A stretch of DNA of 64,000 bases from Chromatiales bacterium (GTDB lineage Bacteria; Pseudomonadota; Gammaproteobacteria; Steroidobacterales; GCA-2729495). Positions 34,588-45,247 of this stretch are shown one piece after another (within the stretch, counting starts at the first letter, position 1; each line of letters opens with the position of its first letter). The translations under genes and the position numbers were made by a program. Location: contig JAEUPZ010000034.1 of assembly GCA_016789885.1 (NCBI GenBank), positions 62,001 to 126,000 of the forward strand, written 5' to 3'. The notes under the pieces are model-generated. The model was not told where the DNA came from. It saw only the letters and a program-made list of their open reading frames with translations, and searched no databases.

Positions 34588-35850
34588 ATGGCCACCGACC
34601 CTGCCGTGGCGACGACCGACGGAGAGCCCTGCGACGTCTTCATCGCGGGTGGTGGCATGGTGGGCGCGAGCCTGGCCGTCGCGCTGGCCGGCCTCCACCT
34701 GCGGGTGGGGCTCGCCGAGGCGGTGCCCCTCGGCGGTCCCGGGCAGCCGAGCTTCGATCGTCGCACCGTGGCCCTGTCGCGCAGCAGCCAGCGCATCCTC
34801 GACAGCCTCGGCCTCTGGTCGGGGCTCGAACCCGAGGCCGCACCGATCCGGCGCATCCATGTGTCCGAGCAGGGCCGCTTCGGCTCCACCGTCATCGACG
34901 CGGCGCGCGAGGGCGTGCCGGCCCTGGGCTACGTCATCGGCAACGCCCGCATCGGCGCGGCGCTGTGGGGTGCGCTGAACGCCGCGCGCGGCGTCGCGCT
35001 GCACGTGCCCGGCGAAGTGCAGGGGGTGGAACCGGCGGGCGAATACCTGCGCGTTCTGGTCCGGCGCGACGCTGGCGTGCTGGCGGTGCCGGCGCGGCTG
35101 CTGGTGGTGGCCGACGGCGCCCGCTCGCGACTGCGTGCGGCACTGGGCATCGAGGCCCGCGTCAGGCCCTACGGGCAGACCGCCATCATCGGCACCGTGG
35201 GCCTGACCCGCGGCCGCGTCGGTGACCTGGCCTTCGAGCGCTTCACGCCGTCGGGTCCCCTCGCACTGCTGCCGGCCGGGGCCGACCGCTACGCCTTCGT
35301 CGTGACCCGTCGCACGGACGACGCTCCCGCCACCCTGGCGCTGGACGACGCCGGGTTCGTCGGCGTCCTGCAGGCAGCCTTCGGGAACCGGGCCGGGCGC
35401 TTCGCCGCACCGTCGCCGCGCGTCGCGTATCCGCTCGAGCTCGTGACGGCCGCGGCCGTCACGGCCCCGCGGGCCGTCGTCATCGGCAACGCCGCGAACG
35501 GGCTGCATCCGGTGGCGGGGCAGGGCTACAACCTGGGCCTGCGCGACGTCGCCGCGCTGGCCGAAGTGATCGCCGACGACGTGCGCCGCCACGGCGCTGG
35601 CGCCGACCCCGGTGCCGACGCCGTCATCGGGCAGTACGGCGACTGGCGCCGGCGCGACCAGCGCAACGTCGTCGCCTTCACCGACGGCCTGGTCCGCGCC
35701 TTCGGCGTCGACGCCCCGCTGCTGGGCCCGCTGCGGGGCCTGTCGCTGCTGGCCTTCGACCTGCTGCCGGGGGCGAAGGGCCTGCTGGCCCGCGAGACCA
35801 TGGGCCTCGGCGGGCGCATGTCGCGGCTCGCCCGCGGGCTGCCGCTGTGA
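34588..35850 (+). CDS. ubiH: 2-octaprenyl-6-methoxyphenol hydroxylase UbiH
   Basis: A 420-residue FAD monooxygenase of ubiquinone synthesis. The dinucleotide site is DVFIAGGGMVGASLAVALAG, the DG motif is VVADGARSRLR, and the second flavin motif is GNAANGLHPVAGQGYNLGLRD. The Asn in GNAAN (where most relatives have GDAAH) is also the form seen in E. coli UbiH and supports UbiH over UbiI. The stop overlaps the next gene by 4 nt. Confidence 0.92.
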   Translation: MATDPAVATTDGEPCDVFIAGGGMVGASLAVALAGLHLRVGLAEAVPLGGPGQPSFDRRTVALSRSSQRILDSLGLWSGLEPEAAPIRRIHVSEQGRFGSTVIDAAREGVPALGYVIGNARIGAALWGALNAARGVALHVPGEVQGVEPAGEYLRVLVRRDAGVLAVPARLLVVADGARSRLRAALGIEARVRPYGQTAIIGTVGLTRGRVGDLAFERFTPSGPLALLPAGADRYAFVVTRRTDDAPATLALDDAGFVGVLQAAFGNRAGRFAAPSPRVAYPLELVTAAAVTAPRAVVIGNAANGLHPVAGQGYNLGLRDVAALAEVIADDVRRHGAGADPGADAVIGQYGDWRRRDQRNVVAFTDGLVRAFGVDAPLLGPLRGLSLLAFDLLPGAKGLLARETMGLGGRMSRLARGLPL

Positions 35851-37079
35851 CCCATCTGGACTGCGACATCCTCGTGGTCGGAGGCGGGCTGCCCGGGCTG
35901 CTGCTCGCCCGCCAGCTGGGCCTCAAGTCCGGCGCGAAGCCATGGCGGGTGATCGTGCTCGACGGGCTGCCGGCGCCGAAGCCTGAGGCCGTCCCCCCCT
36001 GGGGCCTGCGCGTCTTCGCCATCGCGCCAGCGGTGGAGGCAGGGCTGCGCGCGGCCGGTGCCTGGGAGCAGCTGCCGGCCGGGCGCGTCGGCTACTACCG
36101 TCGCATGCACGTCTGGCAGCAGGCGAGCACGGCCGATGGCGCCGGCAGCCTCGATTTCGACGCGGCCGACCTCGGTGCCACGCACCTTGGCGCCATCGTC
36201 GAGCACGACCTGCTGCGCGCGGTGCTGTGGGAGCTCGTGGGGGGGACGCCGGGCGTCGAGACCTGCACCGGCGAACTGGCGGCCGTGCCGCCCGTGGCCA
36301 GTGACGGCCACTGGCTGCTCCAGCTCGCCGATGGCCGGCGGGTGACGGCGCGCCTCGTCGTTGGTGCCGACGGCGGCGCCTCCCAGGTGCGGAGCCTGCT
36401 CGGCGCCGAAGGCCCCGGGTGGACCTACGGGCAGCAGGCCATCGTCGCCCACGTGGCGAGCGAACGTCCCCACGCCGCGACGGCCTGGCAGTGCTTCCGC
36501 ACCGATGGCCCGGTGGCGCTGCTGCCGCTGGCGGACGGGCATTCCTCCATCGTCTGGTCGGTGCCGGACGCGCGGGCCGACGCGCTGCTGGCATTGCCCG
36601 ACGAGGACTTCGCCGCCGAACTCACCGCGGCCACCGATGGCGTGCTCGGCGCGCTCTCCCTGACCACGCCACGCCGCGCGTTTCCGCTGGCTGCCCGCCA
36701 TACCCCCCATTACACTGGCGCCCGTTTCGCGCTGGTCGGCGATGCCGCGCACCAGGTCCACCCGCTGGCGGGCCAGGGCGTGAACCTCGGCCTGCACGAT
36801 GCTCTCGCCCTCGCCGCGCGGCTGGCGGAGCACCGGGTCACCGTGCCCCAGGCCGACCCCGGCGACCGCCGCGTCTTGCGCCGCTACGAGCGGGAACGGA
36901 AGGGGGACAACCTGGCCACGCTTGCCACGATCGACGGACTGCACCGCCTGTTCGCGGCCTCGGGGGCCACCGTCGCCCGCGCCGCCGGCCTCGGGCTCGG
37001 CCTCGTCGACCGGGCGCCGGTGCTCAAGCGCTGGCTGGCCCGCCGCGCCATGGGCGCCGCTGATCGCGCACGGTCATGA
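35847..37079 (+). CDS. ubiI: Ubiquinone C5-hydroxylase UbiI (VisC)
   Basis: A 410-residue second FAD hydroxylase. Motifs are DILVVGGGLPGLLLARQL, VVGADGGASQVRSLLG and GDAAHQVHPLAGQGVNLGLHD. Its position directly behind ubiH (4-nt overlap) and the canonical GDAAH site support UbiI. Both act in the Ubi complex of the cytosol/membrane. The stop overlaps the 7-TM gene by 4 nt. Confidence 0.9.
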   Translation: MTHLDCDILVVGGGLPGLLLARQLGLKSGAKPWRVIVLDGLPAPKPEAVPPWGLRVFAIAPAVEAGLRAAGAWEQLPAGRVGYYRRMHVWQQASTADGAGSLDFDAADLGATHLGAIVEHDLLRAVLWELVGGTPGVETCTGELAAVPPVASDGHWLLQLADGRRVTARLVVGADGGASQVRSLLGAEGPGWTYGQQAIVAHVASERPHAATAWQCFRTDGPVALLPLADGHSSIVWSVPDARADALLALPDEDFAAELTAATDGVLGALSLTTPRRAFPLAARHTPHYTGARFALVGDAAHQVHPLAGQGVNLGLHDALALAARLAEHRVTVPQADPGDRRVLRRYERERKGDNLATLATIDGLHRLFAASGATVARAAGLGLGLVDRAPVLKRWLARRAMGAADRARS

Positions 37080-38629
37080 AACGTCCCGGCATCTGGCTCC
37101 TCGTCGTCGCCCTGGTCCTGACCGGAGGCGGACTCTTCCTCTACAAATGGCAGGGGCTCGGCTTTCCGCTGCTGCCGGACACCCAGGCGCGGATCTGGAC
37201 CGTCGAGGTGCAGATCACCTTCGACGCCGGCGAGACGCCCAACCCCGTCAAGGCGACGCTGTACATCCCGGCGCTGACGCCGGGCTTCGCGATCCTCGAC
37301 GAGAACTTCGTTTCCCGCGGCTTCGGCTTCACGACCCGCTACACCGGCGGCGGGCGCCAGGTGCAGTGGGCCATCCGGCGGGCCAGCGGTCCCCAGACGC
37401 TCTACTACCGCGCCGTCGTCTACAAGGACCCGAGCCGCGTCGAGGCCGACACGACGCCGCCGTTTCCGCCGGTGCCGAGCCTGGGCGAGCCCCTCGACAC
37501 CGCCATGCAGGAACTGGTGGAAGGCGTGCGCAGCCGCTCCGCCGACCCGGCCTCATTCACCGTCGAACTGCTGAAACGGCTGGCACGGCCCGATGCCGAC
37601 CAGAACGTCGACCTGCTGCTCGGCGGGCGCAGCGACGCCACGTTCCGGGCGCGCACCGCCATCACGGTGCTGGCCGCGGCGCAGATCCCGGCGCGGCTGG
37701 TGCGGGGCGTGTACCTCGTCGACCGCGAGCGGCAGGCCGGCGTCCGGCCGTGGCTCGAGGTGCACGACGGCGAGCGCTGGCTGTACTTCAACCCCGACGG
37801 TGGCCAGCAGGGGCTGCCCGAGAACCTGCTGATCTGGTGGCGGGGAGAGGGGCCGCTCTACGACGTCGATGGCGGTCGTGACGTCGAGGTGCGTTTCGCC
37901 GTGCAGCTGAACGAGGCCGACCCGGTGCTGGTCGCCGAGCGGCGGGCCGAGGCCTGGCAGTCGCGGGTCACGGACTTCTCGATGTTCGCGCTGCCGATCC
38001 AGACCCAGGCGGTCTACGGCGTGCTGCTGATGATCCCCATCGGCGCGCTGGTGGTGGTCATCCTGCGCAACCTCGTCGGGATCACGACCTTCGGCACCTT
38101 CATGCCGGTCCTCGTGGCGCTGGCCTTCCGTGAGACCCAGCTGCTCGGCGGCGTCGTCCTGTTCTCGCTGGTGGTCGTCCTGGGCCTCGCCTTCCGGTTC
38201 TTCATGGAGCACCTGCGGCTGCTGCTGGTGCCGCGGCTCGCCTCGGTGCTGATCATCGTCGTGCTGCTCATGGCGCTGGTCAGCATCCTCGCGCACCAGC
38301 TCGGCTTCGAGACCGGGCTCTCGGTGGCGCTGTTCCCGATGGTCATCCTGACGATGACCATCGAGCGCATGTCCATCGTCTGGGAGGAGCGCGGACCCGT
38401 CGAGGCCATCCAGCAGGGCGTCGGCAGCCTGCTGGTGGCGGCGCTCTGCTACACGGTCATGGAGAACGCCGTGCTCAAGCACCTGTTCTTCGTGTTCCCC
38501 GAACTGCTGCTCTGCGTGCTGGCCTTCACGCTGCTGCTTGGCCGCTACAGCGGCTACCGGCTGCTGGAGCTGGTCCGGTTCCGGGCGCTGGCCCAGGCCA
38601 TCGGCGGGTCGCGCGACGGGGGCGCGTGA
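37076..38629 (+). CDS. Inactive transglutaminase-like domain fused to 7 membrane helices
   Basis: A 517-residue membrane protein. The N-terminal anchor (about residues 6-22) leads to a periplasmic region whose transglutaminase-like core (RTAITVLAAAQIPARLVRGVYL, then RPWLEVHDGERWLYFNPDGG) lacks the catalytic Cys and His. About seven hydrophobic helices occupy residues 310-500 (LPIQTQAVYGVLLMIPIGAL onward). This matches the family described as inactive transglutaminase fused to 7 TM helices. Such genes sit beside a RimK-like ATP-grasp ligase and, often, a retropepsin-like zinc protease. The ligase follows with a 4-nt overlap; the protease is not in the window. Function unknown. Confidence 0.88.
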   Translation: MKRPGIWLLVVALVLTGGGLFLYKWQGLGFPLLPDTQARIWTVEVQITFDAGETPNPVKATLYIPALTPGFAILDENFVSRGFGFTTRYTGGGRQVQWAIRRASGPQTLYYRAVVYKDPSRVEADTTPPFPPVPSLGEPLDTAMQELVEGVRSRSADPASFTVELLKRLARPDADQNVDLLLGGRSDATFRARTAITVLAAAQIPARLVRGVYLVDRERQAGVRPWLEVHDGERWLYFNPDGGQQGLPENLLIWWRGEGPLYDVDGGRDVEVRFAVQLNEADPVLVAERRAEAWQSRVTDFSMFALPIQTQAVYGVLLMIPIGALVVVILRNLVGITTFGTFMPVLVALAFRETQLLGGVVLFSLVVVLGLAFRFFMEHLRLLLVPRLASVLIIVVLLMALVSILAHQLGFETGLSVALFPMVILTMTIERMSIVWEERGPVEAIQQGVGSLLVAALCYTVMENAVLKHLFFVFPELLLCVLAFTLLLGRYSGYRLLELVRFRALAQAIGGSRDGGA

Positions 38630-39597
38630 TGCTCGAGCGCATCCGCCAGCTGCGCGCGGCCGGCGTCCTCGGCCTCAACGAGCGCAACTGCCAGTACATC
38701 ATGCGCTACAACCCCCGGCGGCTGTACCCGCTGGTGGACGACAAGCTGGCCACCAAGGAGCTGGCGCTGGCCGCCGGCATTCCCGTGCCGGCGCTGTACG
38801 GCGTGATCCGCAGCTTCCACGACATCCGCGACCTGCCGCGGCTCATCGCCGACCACAAGGACTTCGTGGTGAAGCCCGCCCAGGGCTCCGGCGGCGACGG
38901 CATCCTCGTGGTGTCCGGGCGTGCCCGGGACCGCGGGCTCTACCGGCTCGTCGACGGCACGATCATGGACGAGGCCTCCATGGGCCACCACCTGTCCAAC
39001 ATCCTGAGCGGCCAGTACAGCCTCGGCGGGCACCGGGACGTGGCGCTGCTCGAGTACTGCGTCCGCTTCGACACGACCTTCAGCGAGCACGCCTACCGCG
39101 GCGTGCCCGACATCCGCGTCATCGTCTTCCGCGGCTACCCGGTCATGAGCATGGTGCGCCTGCCGACGCGCAAGTCCCACGGCAAGGCCAACCTGCACCA
39201 GGGCGCCATCGGCGCCGGCGTCGACCTGGCCACGGGCCGCACGACCCACGGCGTCAGCGGCAACAGCAACGTCGAGGAGCACCCGGACACGGGAGCGGCC
39301 ATCGCGGGGCTCGCGATCCCGGCCTGGGAACACCTGCTGGAGTTCGCCGCCGGCTGCTACGAGCTCACAGGCCTCGGCTATCTCGGGGTCGACATCGTGC
39401 TCGATCGCGAGCAGGGCCCCATGCTGCTCGAGCTGAACGCCCGGCCGGGGCTCAACATCCAGATCGCCAACCGGGCGGGCCTGCGGCCCCGCCTCGCGGC
39501 GGTGGAAGAGCTGCCCGCCGGCGCGCCTGCCGCCGAGCGCGTGGCCTGGGCCAGGTCGCGCTTCGGTGGCTCCCCCGCGGAGGCTCGGGTAGCATAG
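38626..39597 (+). CDS. RimK-related alpha-L-glutamate ligase-like ATP-grasp protein
   Basis: A 323-residue ATP-grasp enzyme. The P-loop-like ATP segment is KPAQGSGGDGILVV, and the metal site is MLLELNARPGLNIQIANR, typical of the RimK-related family that always pairs with the 7-TM transglutaminase-like protein. ATP-grasp ligases join a carboxylate to an amine, so this one may add glutamate or another amino acid to a peptide or protein; the substrate is unknown. Tight coupling to the upstream gene implies a joint process at the inner membrane. Confidence 0.9.
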   Translation: MMLERIRQLRAAGVLGLNERNCQYIMRYNPRRLYPLVDDKLATKELALAAGIPVPALYGVIRSFHDIRDLPRLIADHKDFVVKPAQGSGGDGILVVSGRARDRGLYRLVDGTIMDEASMGHHLSNILSGQYSLGGHRDVALLEYCVRFDTTFSEHAYRGVPDIRVIVFRGYPVMSMVRLPTRKSHGKANLHQGAIGAGVDLATGRTTHGVSGNSNVEEHPDTGAAIAGLAIPAWEHLLEFAAGCYELTGLGYLGVDIVLDREQGPMLLELNARPGLNIQIANRAGLRPRLAAVEELPAGAPAAERVAWARSRFGGSPAEARVA

Positions 39598-39611
39598 CGG
39601 CCTCGATCATA

Positions 39612-39811
39612 CGGACCGCCCGGAGAGATCCGCCGCCCCCGGGTTGCGCGGACGCCGAAGGCGCAACTCGCCCGGAAACGCTCAGGCAGAAGGACGGCCG
39701 GTCCGGATCGGCTCTGGAGAGAGGCTGGCGCCAGGTCCAGCCCACCGAAGGGGAGTGGTGAGCCGCAGCCGGCGGCGCGCCCGATCTCTCAGGTCCACGG
39801 ACAGAGGGGCG
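39612..39811 (+). promoter_or_regulatory. Tandem glycine riboswitch
   Basis: Two aptamers lie in the leader of gcvT. Aptamer 1 (39612-39695) has GGAGAGA, GCCGAAGGCGCAA, CCCGGAAACGCTCAGGC and AGGAC, closed by GGACCG/CGGTCC. Aptamer 2 (about 39698-39811) has TGGAGAG, CCACCGAAGGGG, ATCTCTCAGGT and CGGACAGAGGGG. These are the conserved elements of the gcvT riboswitch class, which usually turns glycine-cleavage genes on when glycine is bound. Confidence 0.95.
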
Positions 39812-39832
39812 GCAGGCTGCGGGCCTGCCGCC
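39808..39832 (+). promoter_or_regulatory. Hairpin overlapping the end of the glycine riboswitch
   Basis: A perfect 10-bp stem GGCGGCAGGC/GCCTGCCGCC with loop TGCGG begins in the last bases of aptamer 2. It would compete with the closing stem of the aptamer, so it is a good candidate expression platform. No T-run follows, arguing against simple intrinsic termination. It lies 36 nt before the gcvT ATG. Confidence 0.6.
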
Positions 39833-39867
39833 TGCCATTGTCCTGGCTGACCTGTCGACGGTGAACC

Positions 39868-41009
<1,142 letters not shown>

Positions 41010-41013
<4 letters not shown>

Positions 41014-41399
41014 GCGAGATACCGGCCGACCTGAGCTACACGCGCGAGCACGAATGGGTGCGCACCGAGGCCGACGGCTCCGTCGTCGTCGGCATCAGCG
41101 ACCACGCCCAGGCGCAGCTCGGCGAGCTCGTCTACGTCGAGCTGCCCGAGGTGGGCCGAGTCGTCGAGGCCGGTGCGGCGCTTGCGGTGGTCGAGTCGAC
41201 GAAAGCGGCCTCCGACGTGTACGCGCCGGTGTCGGGCAGCGTCGTCGCCGTGAACGAGGCGCTGAACGCGGGCCCCGAGCTCGTCAACGGCAGCCCCTAC
41301 GGTGACGGCTGGCTGGTGCGGCTCAAGCCCTCGGCCCCGGCGACGGGCCTGCTCGACGCGGCCGCCTACACGCAGCTCGTCGCCGACGAGAGCCACTGA
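41010..41399 (+). CDS. gcvH: Glycine cleavage system H protein
   Basis: A 129-residue lipoyl carrier that shuttles the aminomethyl group between P and T proteins. The lipoylation site is [14 protein letters not shown] with Lys65. [11 protein letters not shown] and [27 protein letters not shown] segments are normal for the family. It is followed by gcvPA after 26 nt. Confidence 0.98.
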
Positions 41400-41425
41400 G
41401 TCCGACCCCGACGGCAGGAACGCAC

Positions 41426-42799
41426 GTGCCCTTCATTCCCCACACCGACCGCGAAGTGGCCGCCATGCTGGCCACCATCGGCGCCGGCAGCCTCGACGAG
41501 CTGTTCGACGAGATCCCGCCCGCGCTGCGCAACGCACCGCTCACCGGCGTGCCGGCCGGGCTCAACGAGGCAGGCGTGGCCCGCATCATGCAGGCCCGGG
41601 CCGCGCGCAACGTGCCGGCCACCTGCTTCCTCGGCGCGGGTGCCTACGACCACCACATCCCGGCCGTGGTCTGGGAGCTGGCGACCCGGGGCGAGTTCTA
41701 CAGCGCCTACACGCCGTACCAGGCCGAGGCGAGCCAGGGCACGCTTCAGCTGATCTACGAATACCAGTCGATGATGGCCGGCCTCACGGGGCTCGACGTG
41801 TCGAATGCCTCGCTCTACGACGGCGCGACCGCCTTCGCCGAGGCCTGCCTGATGGCGGTGCGCGCGAGCCGCCGGCCCGGTGCCCGGCGCATCCTCGTGC
41901 CGCGCTACCTGTCGCCGGCGTACCGCCGCGTGGCGCGTGCGCTGCTCAAGGGGCAGGGGCTGGAGCTCACCGACCTGCCGGTCCGGGACGGCCGCACCGA
42001 TACCGCTGCCCTGGAGTCCGTCGCGACGGACGGCGTGGCCGCCGTCGTCGTGATGCAGCCGAACTTCCTCGGCAGTCTCGAGCCCGCCGACGCGCTCACG
42101 GACTGGGCGCAGGCCCGCGGCGCGCTGGTCATCGGTGCCTGCAACCCCACCGCGCTGGCGCTGCTGAAGCCACCGGGCCAGTGGGGCACCCGCGGCGCCG
42201 ACATCGCCTGCGGCGAGGGGCAGCCCCTCGGCATCCCGCTGGCCTCGGGTGGCCCTTACTTCGGCTTCCTGGCCTGCCGGTCCGCGCTGGTCCGGCAGAT
42301 GCCGGGCCGCATCGTCGGCGGCACCGTCGACGGCGAGGGCCGCCCCGGCTTCACGCTGACGCTGCAGGCCCGCGAGCAGCACATCCGCCGCACCAAGGCC
42401 ACGTCGAACATCTGCACGAACCAGGGCCTGATGGTGACGGCGGCGACGATCTACCTGTCGCTGCTGGGACCCGTCGGCCTGCGGCGGGTCGCCGAGGCCT
42501 GCCACGCCAACACGCGGGAGCTCGCCGCGACGCTGTCGCGTTGCCCGGGCGTGACGGTACCGTTCCGGCCGTTCTTCCACGAAGCCGTCGTGCAGCTGCC
42601 CGTGCCGGTGGCGCCGGTGCTCGCCCGCCTTGCTGCCGGCGGCATCCTCGGCGGCTACGACCTGTCGGCCGACTTCCCGGAGCTCGGCCACGCGCTGCTG
42701 GTCTGCGCGACGGAGCAGCGCACCCCGGAGGAGATCGCCGCCTACGGCACCGCCCTGGCCGCCGCGCTCGACGCGCCCGCCATGGCGGCGGCCGGTTGA
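41426..42799 (+). CDS. gcvPA: Glycine dehydrogenase (decarboxylating) subunit 1
   Basis: A 457-residue N-terminal half of the P-protein in its split form. It starts with GTG. Seen: [51 protein letters not shown] and ASNGTAFAEA-type helices ([11 protein letters not shown]). Together with gcvPB it forms the PLP enzyme that decarboxylates glycine. E. coli has a single fused gcvP, so the split form sets this organism apart from enterics. Confidence 0.96.
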   Translation: MPFIPHTDREVAAMLATIGAGSLDELFDEIPPALRNAPLTGVPAGLNEAGVARIMQARAARNVPATCFLGAGAYDHHIPAVVWELATRGEFYSAYTPYQAEASQGTLQLIYEYQSMMAGLTGLDVSNASLYDGATAFAEACLMAVRASRRPGARRILVPRYLSPAYRRVARALLKGQGLELTDLPVRDGRTDTAALESVATDGVAAVVVMQPNFLGSLEPADALTDWAQARGALVIGACNPTALALLKPPGQWGTRGADIACGEGQPLGIPLASGGPYFGFLACRSALVRQMPGRIVGGTVDGEGRPGFTLTLQAREQHIRRTKATSNICTNQGLMVTAATIYLSLLGPVGLRRVAEACHANTRELAATLSRCPGVTVPFRPFFHEAVVQLPVPVAPVLARLAAGGILGGYDLSADFPELGHALLVCATEQRTPEEIAAYGTALAAALDAPAMAAAG

Positions 42800-42809
42800 G
42801 GAGAGCCCC

Positions 42810-44282
42810 ATGCGCGAACCGCTGATCTTCGAACAGTCCCGCGCCGGGCGCGGCGCACTGCTGCAGGCGCCGACGCCGGTGCCGCCGTCCCCCGACCTGC
42901 CGGCTTCACTCCTGCGCAGCGACGTGCCGCCGCTGCCGGAGGTGTCCGAGCTGCAGGTGGTGCGCCACTTCACGCGCCTCTCGCAGCAGAACTTCTCCAT
43001 CGACACGCACTTCTACCCGCTGGGGTCGTGCACGATGAAGTACAACCCGCGGGCCTGTAACCGGCTCGCGATGCTGCCCGGCTTCCTGGCCCGGCACCCG
43101 CTGGAGCCCGAGGCGCATGCCCAGGGCGTGCTCGAGTGCCTCTTCGAGCTGCAGGAGTGGCTGAAGGCCGTCACCGGCATGGCCGGCGTCTCGCTGACGC
43201 CCATGGCCGGCGCCCAGGGCGAGTTCGCGGGCGTTGCCATGATCGATGCCTACCACCGGGCCCGGGGTGACCACGCCCGGCGGCAGATCATCGTCCCCGA
43301 TGCGGCCCACGGCACCAATCCCGCCACGGCCACCATGTGCGGCCTCGACGTCGTCGAGATTCCCACCAATGCCGAGGGTGACGTCGACCTCGACGCGCTG
43401 CGCGCCGCCGTGGGGCCGGCGACGGCCGGCATCATGCTGACCAACCCGTCGACGCTCGGCGTCTTCGAGCGCCGCATCACCGAGATCGCCGCCATCGTCC
43501 ACGAGGCCGGCGGCCTGCTGTACTACGACGGCGCCAACATGAATGCGATCCTCGGCCAGGTGCTGCCGGGGGCCATGGGCTTCGACGTCGTGCACATCAA
43601 CCTGCACAAGACGTTCTCCACGCCCCACGGCGGTGGCGGGCCCGGCGCCGGCATCGTCGCCGTGAACCAGCGGCTCGAGCCGTTCCTGCCGGTGCCGATG
43701 GTCGGCCAGCGTGACGGCCGGTACGCGTGGCTGACGGAGCGCGAGCGACCCCAGAGCATCGGCCGGTTGTCGGCCTTCATGGGCAACACCGGGATACTGC
43801 TGCGCGCCTGGGTCTACATGCGGCTGCTGGGCGCCGAGGGCATGCGCCGCGTGTCGGCCTACGCGGTGCTCAACGCCAACTACCTGCTGGCCCGCCTGCG
43901 TGACGCCGGCTTCACCGTGGCCTATCCCGGGCGGCGCGCCAGCCACGAGTTCATCATCTCGCTGAAGGACGTGGCCCGGGACACCGGCGTCACGGCCATG
44001 GACTTCGCCAAGGCGCTGCTCGACCGCGGCGTGCACGCGCCGACGACGTACTTCCCGCTGCTCGTCCCCGAGTGCCTGCTGATCGAGCCCACCGAGACGG
44101 AAGCGCAGGATGACCTCGACCGCTTCGTCGAGGCGCTCGTCGAGATCCGGGCGCTCGCCCGTCGCGATGCCGCCGAGGTCAAGCGCGCGCCGCGCACGAC
44201 GCCCGTCGGCCGCCTCGACGACGTGCGGGCGGCGAAGCAGCTGGACGTTACCTGGCAGTCGCGCCGCGCGCCGGCCGCCTGA
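42810..44282 (+). CDS. gcvPB: Glycine dehydrogenase (decarboxylating) subunit 2
   Basis: A 490-residue C-terminal half carrying the PLP site. Lys lies in the conserved [16 protein letters not shown] loop. [14 protein letters not shown] and [15 protein letters not shown] are also family marks. The ATG at 42810 follows a GAGGAGAG ribosome site, and the open frame upstream only overlaps gcvPA. It is the last gcv gene of the operon. Confidence 0.97.
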   Translation: MREPLIFEQSRAGRGALLQAPTPVPPSPDLPASLLRSDVPPLPEVSELQVVRHFTRLSQQNFSIDTHFYPLGSCTMKYNPRACNRLAMLPGFLARHPLEPEAHAQGVLECLFELQEWLKAVTGMAGVSLTPMAGAQGEFAGVAMIDAYHRARGDHARRQIIVPDAAHGTNPATATMCGLDVVEIPTNAEGDVDLDALRAAVGPATAGIMLTNPSTLGVFERRITEIAAIVHEAGGLLYYDGANMNAILGQVLPGAMGFDVVHINLHKTFSTPHGGGGPGAGIVAVNQRLEPFLPVPMVGQRDGRYAWLTERERPQSIGRLSAFMGNTGILLRAWVYMRLLGAEGMRRVSAYAVLNANYLLARLRDAGFTVAYPGRRASHEFIISLKDVARDTGVTAMDFAKALLDRGVHAPTTYFPLLVPECLLIEPTETEAQDDLDRFVEALVEIRALARRDAAEVKRAPRTTPVGRLDDVRAAKQLDVTWQSRRAPAA

Positions 44283-44308
44283 GCCCCGGAAAACCCTAGG
44301 AGATGCCC

Positions 44309-45247
44309 GTGCCTGCGCTGATCTGCGGATCGCTCGCCTACGACAACATCATGGTGTTCCGCGGCCGGTTCCGCGAGCACATCCTGCCCGACCAGATCCA
44401 CATCCTGAACGTGTCGTTCCTGGTGCCGGAGCTGCGGCGCGAGCACGGCGGCTGCGCCGGCAACGTGGCGTACAACCTGCGCCTGCTGGGCGGCGAGCCG
44501 CGCATCATGGCGACCGTCGGCACCGACTTCGTGCCGTACCGCGAGTGGCTCGGGGCCCAGGGCCTCGACCTGCGCCATGTCACCGAGGTGCCCGGCACGC
44601 TGACGGCCCAGGCTTACATCACGACGGACCTGGACGACAACCAGATCACGGCCTTCCATCCCGGCGCCATGGACGAGGCCCACCGCAACCGGATTCCCGC
44701 CGACGGCGGCATCCGCATCGGCATGGTTTCGCCGGACGGCCGCCGCGGCATGGTCGAGCACGCGGCGCAGTTCCGTGCCGCCGGCATCCCGTTCATCTTC
44801 GACCCGGGCCAGGGCCTGCCGATGTTCAACGGCGAGGAACTGCGCCACTTCATCGACCAGGCCACCTGGGTGGCCGTGAACGATTACGAGGGGCGGCTGC
44901 TGTCGGAGCGCACCGGCCTCACGCCCGACGAGATCGCCGGGCGCGTCGAGGCGCTGATCATCACGCGGGGGGGCGAGGGCTCGACGATCCTCGCCGGGGG
45001 GCGGCGCATCGACATTCCCAGCGTCCGGCCGGCGGCGGTCCTCGATCCCACCGGCTGCGGCGACGCCTATCGCGCCGGGCTGCTGCACGGCCTGACGCGG
45101 GGCTGGGCCTGGGAGGACACCGGGCGGCTCGCGGCGCTGCTCGGCTCGCTCAAGATCGCGAGCCGTGGCACCCAGAACCACCGCTTCACCAGCGCTTCGC
45201 TGCAGGCTGACTTCCGCGCGGCATTCGGCCATGCCCTGCCTGCGTAA
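44309..45247 (+). CDS. PfkB-family carbohydrate/nucleoside kinase
   Basis: About 312 residues of the ribokinase superfamily. The N-terminal segment (ICGSLAYDNIMVF, HGGCAGNVAYNL) binds substrate, and the C-terminal DPTGCGDAYRAG holds the catalytic Asp and anion hole. The overall pattern is like adenosine-kinase-type members, but the substrate cannot be assigned. TAGGAG sits directly before an ATG at 44303, while GTG at 44309 has normal spacing, so the latter is preferred. It is 26 nt behind gcvPB and may share its riboswitch-controlled transcript. Confidence 0.83.
   Translation: MPALICGSLAYDNIMVFRGRFREHILPDQIHILNVSFLVPELRREHGGCAGNVAYNLRLLGGEPRIMATVGTDFVPYREWLGAQGLDLRHVTEVPGTLTAQAYITTDLDDNQITAFHPGAMDEAHRNRIPADGGIRIGMVSPDGRRGMVEHAAQFRAAGIPFIFDPGQGLPMFNGEELRHFIDQATWVAVNDYEGRLLSERTGLTPDEIAGRVEALIITRGGEGSTILAGGRRIDIPSVRPAAVLDPTGCGDAYRAGLLHGLTRGWAWEDTGRLAALLGSLKIASRGTQNHRFTSASLQADFRAAFGHALPA

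Noticed and set aside
37076..39597. Presence of the zinc protease partner of the ATP-grasp module
   Set aside because: None of the genes on either side (ubiI, gcvT and beyond) has the protease fold; the third partner is not in this window.
41366..43006. Long minus-strand open frame opposite gcvPA
   Set aside because: Composition typical of a shadow frame, and the gcvPA product is unambiguous.
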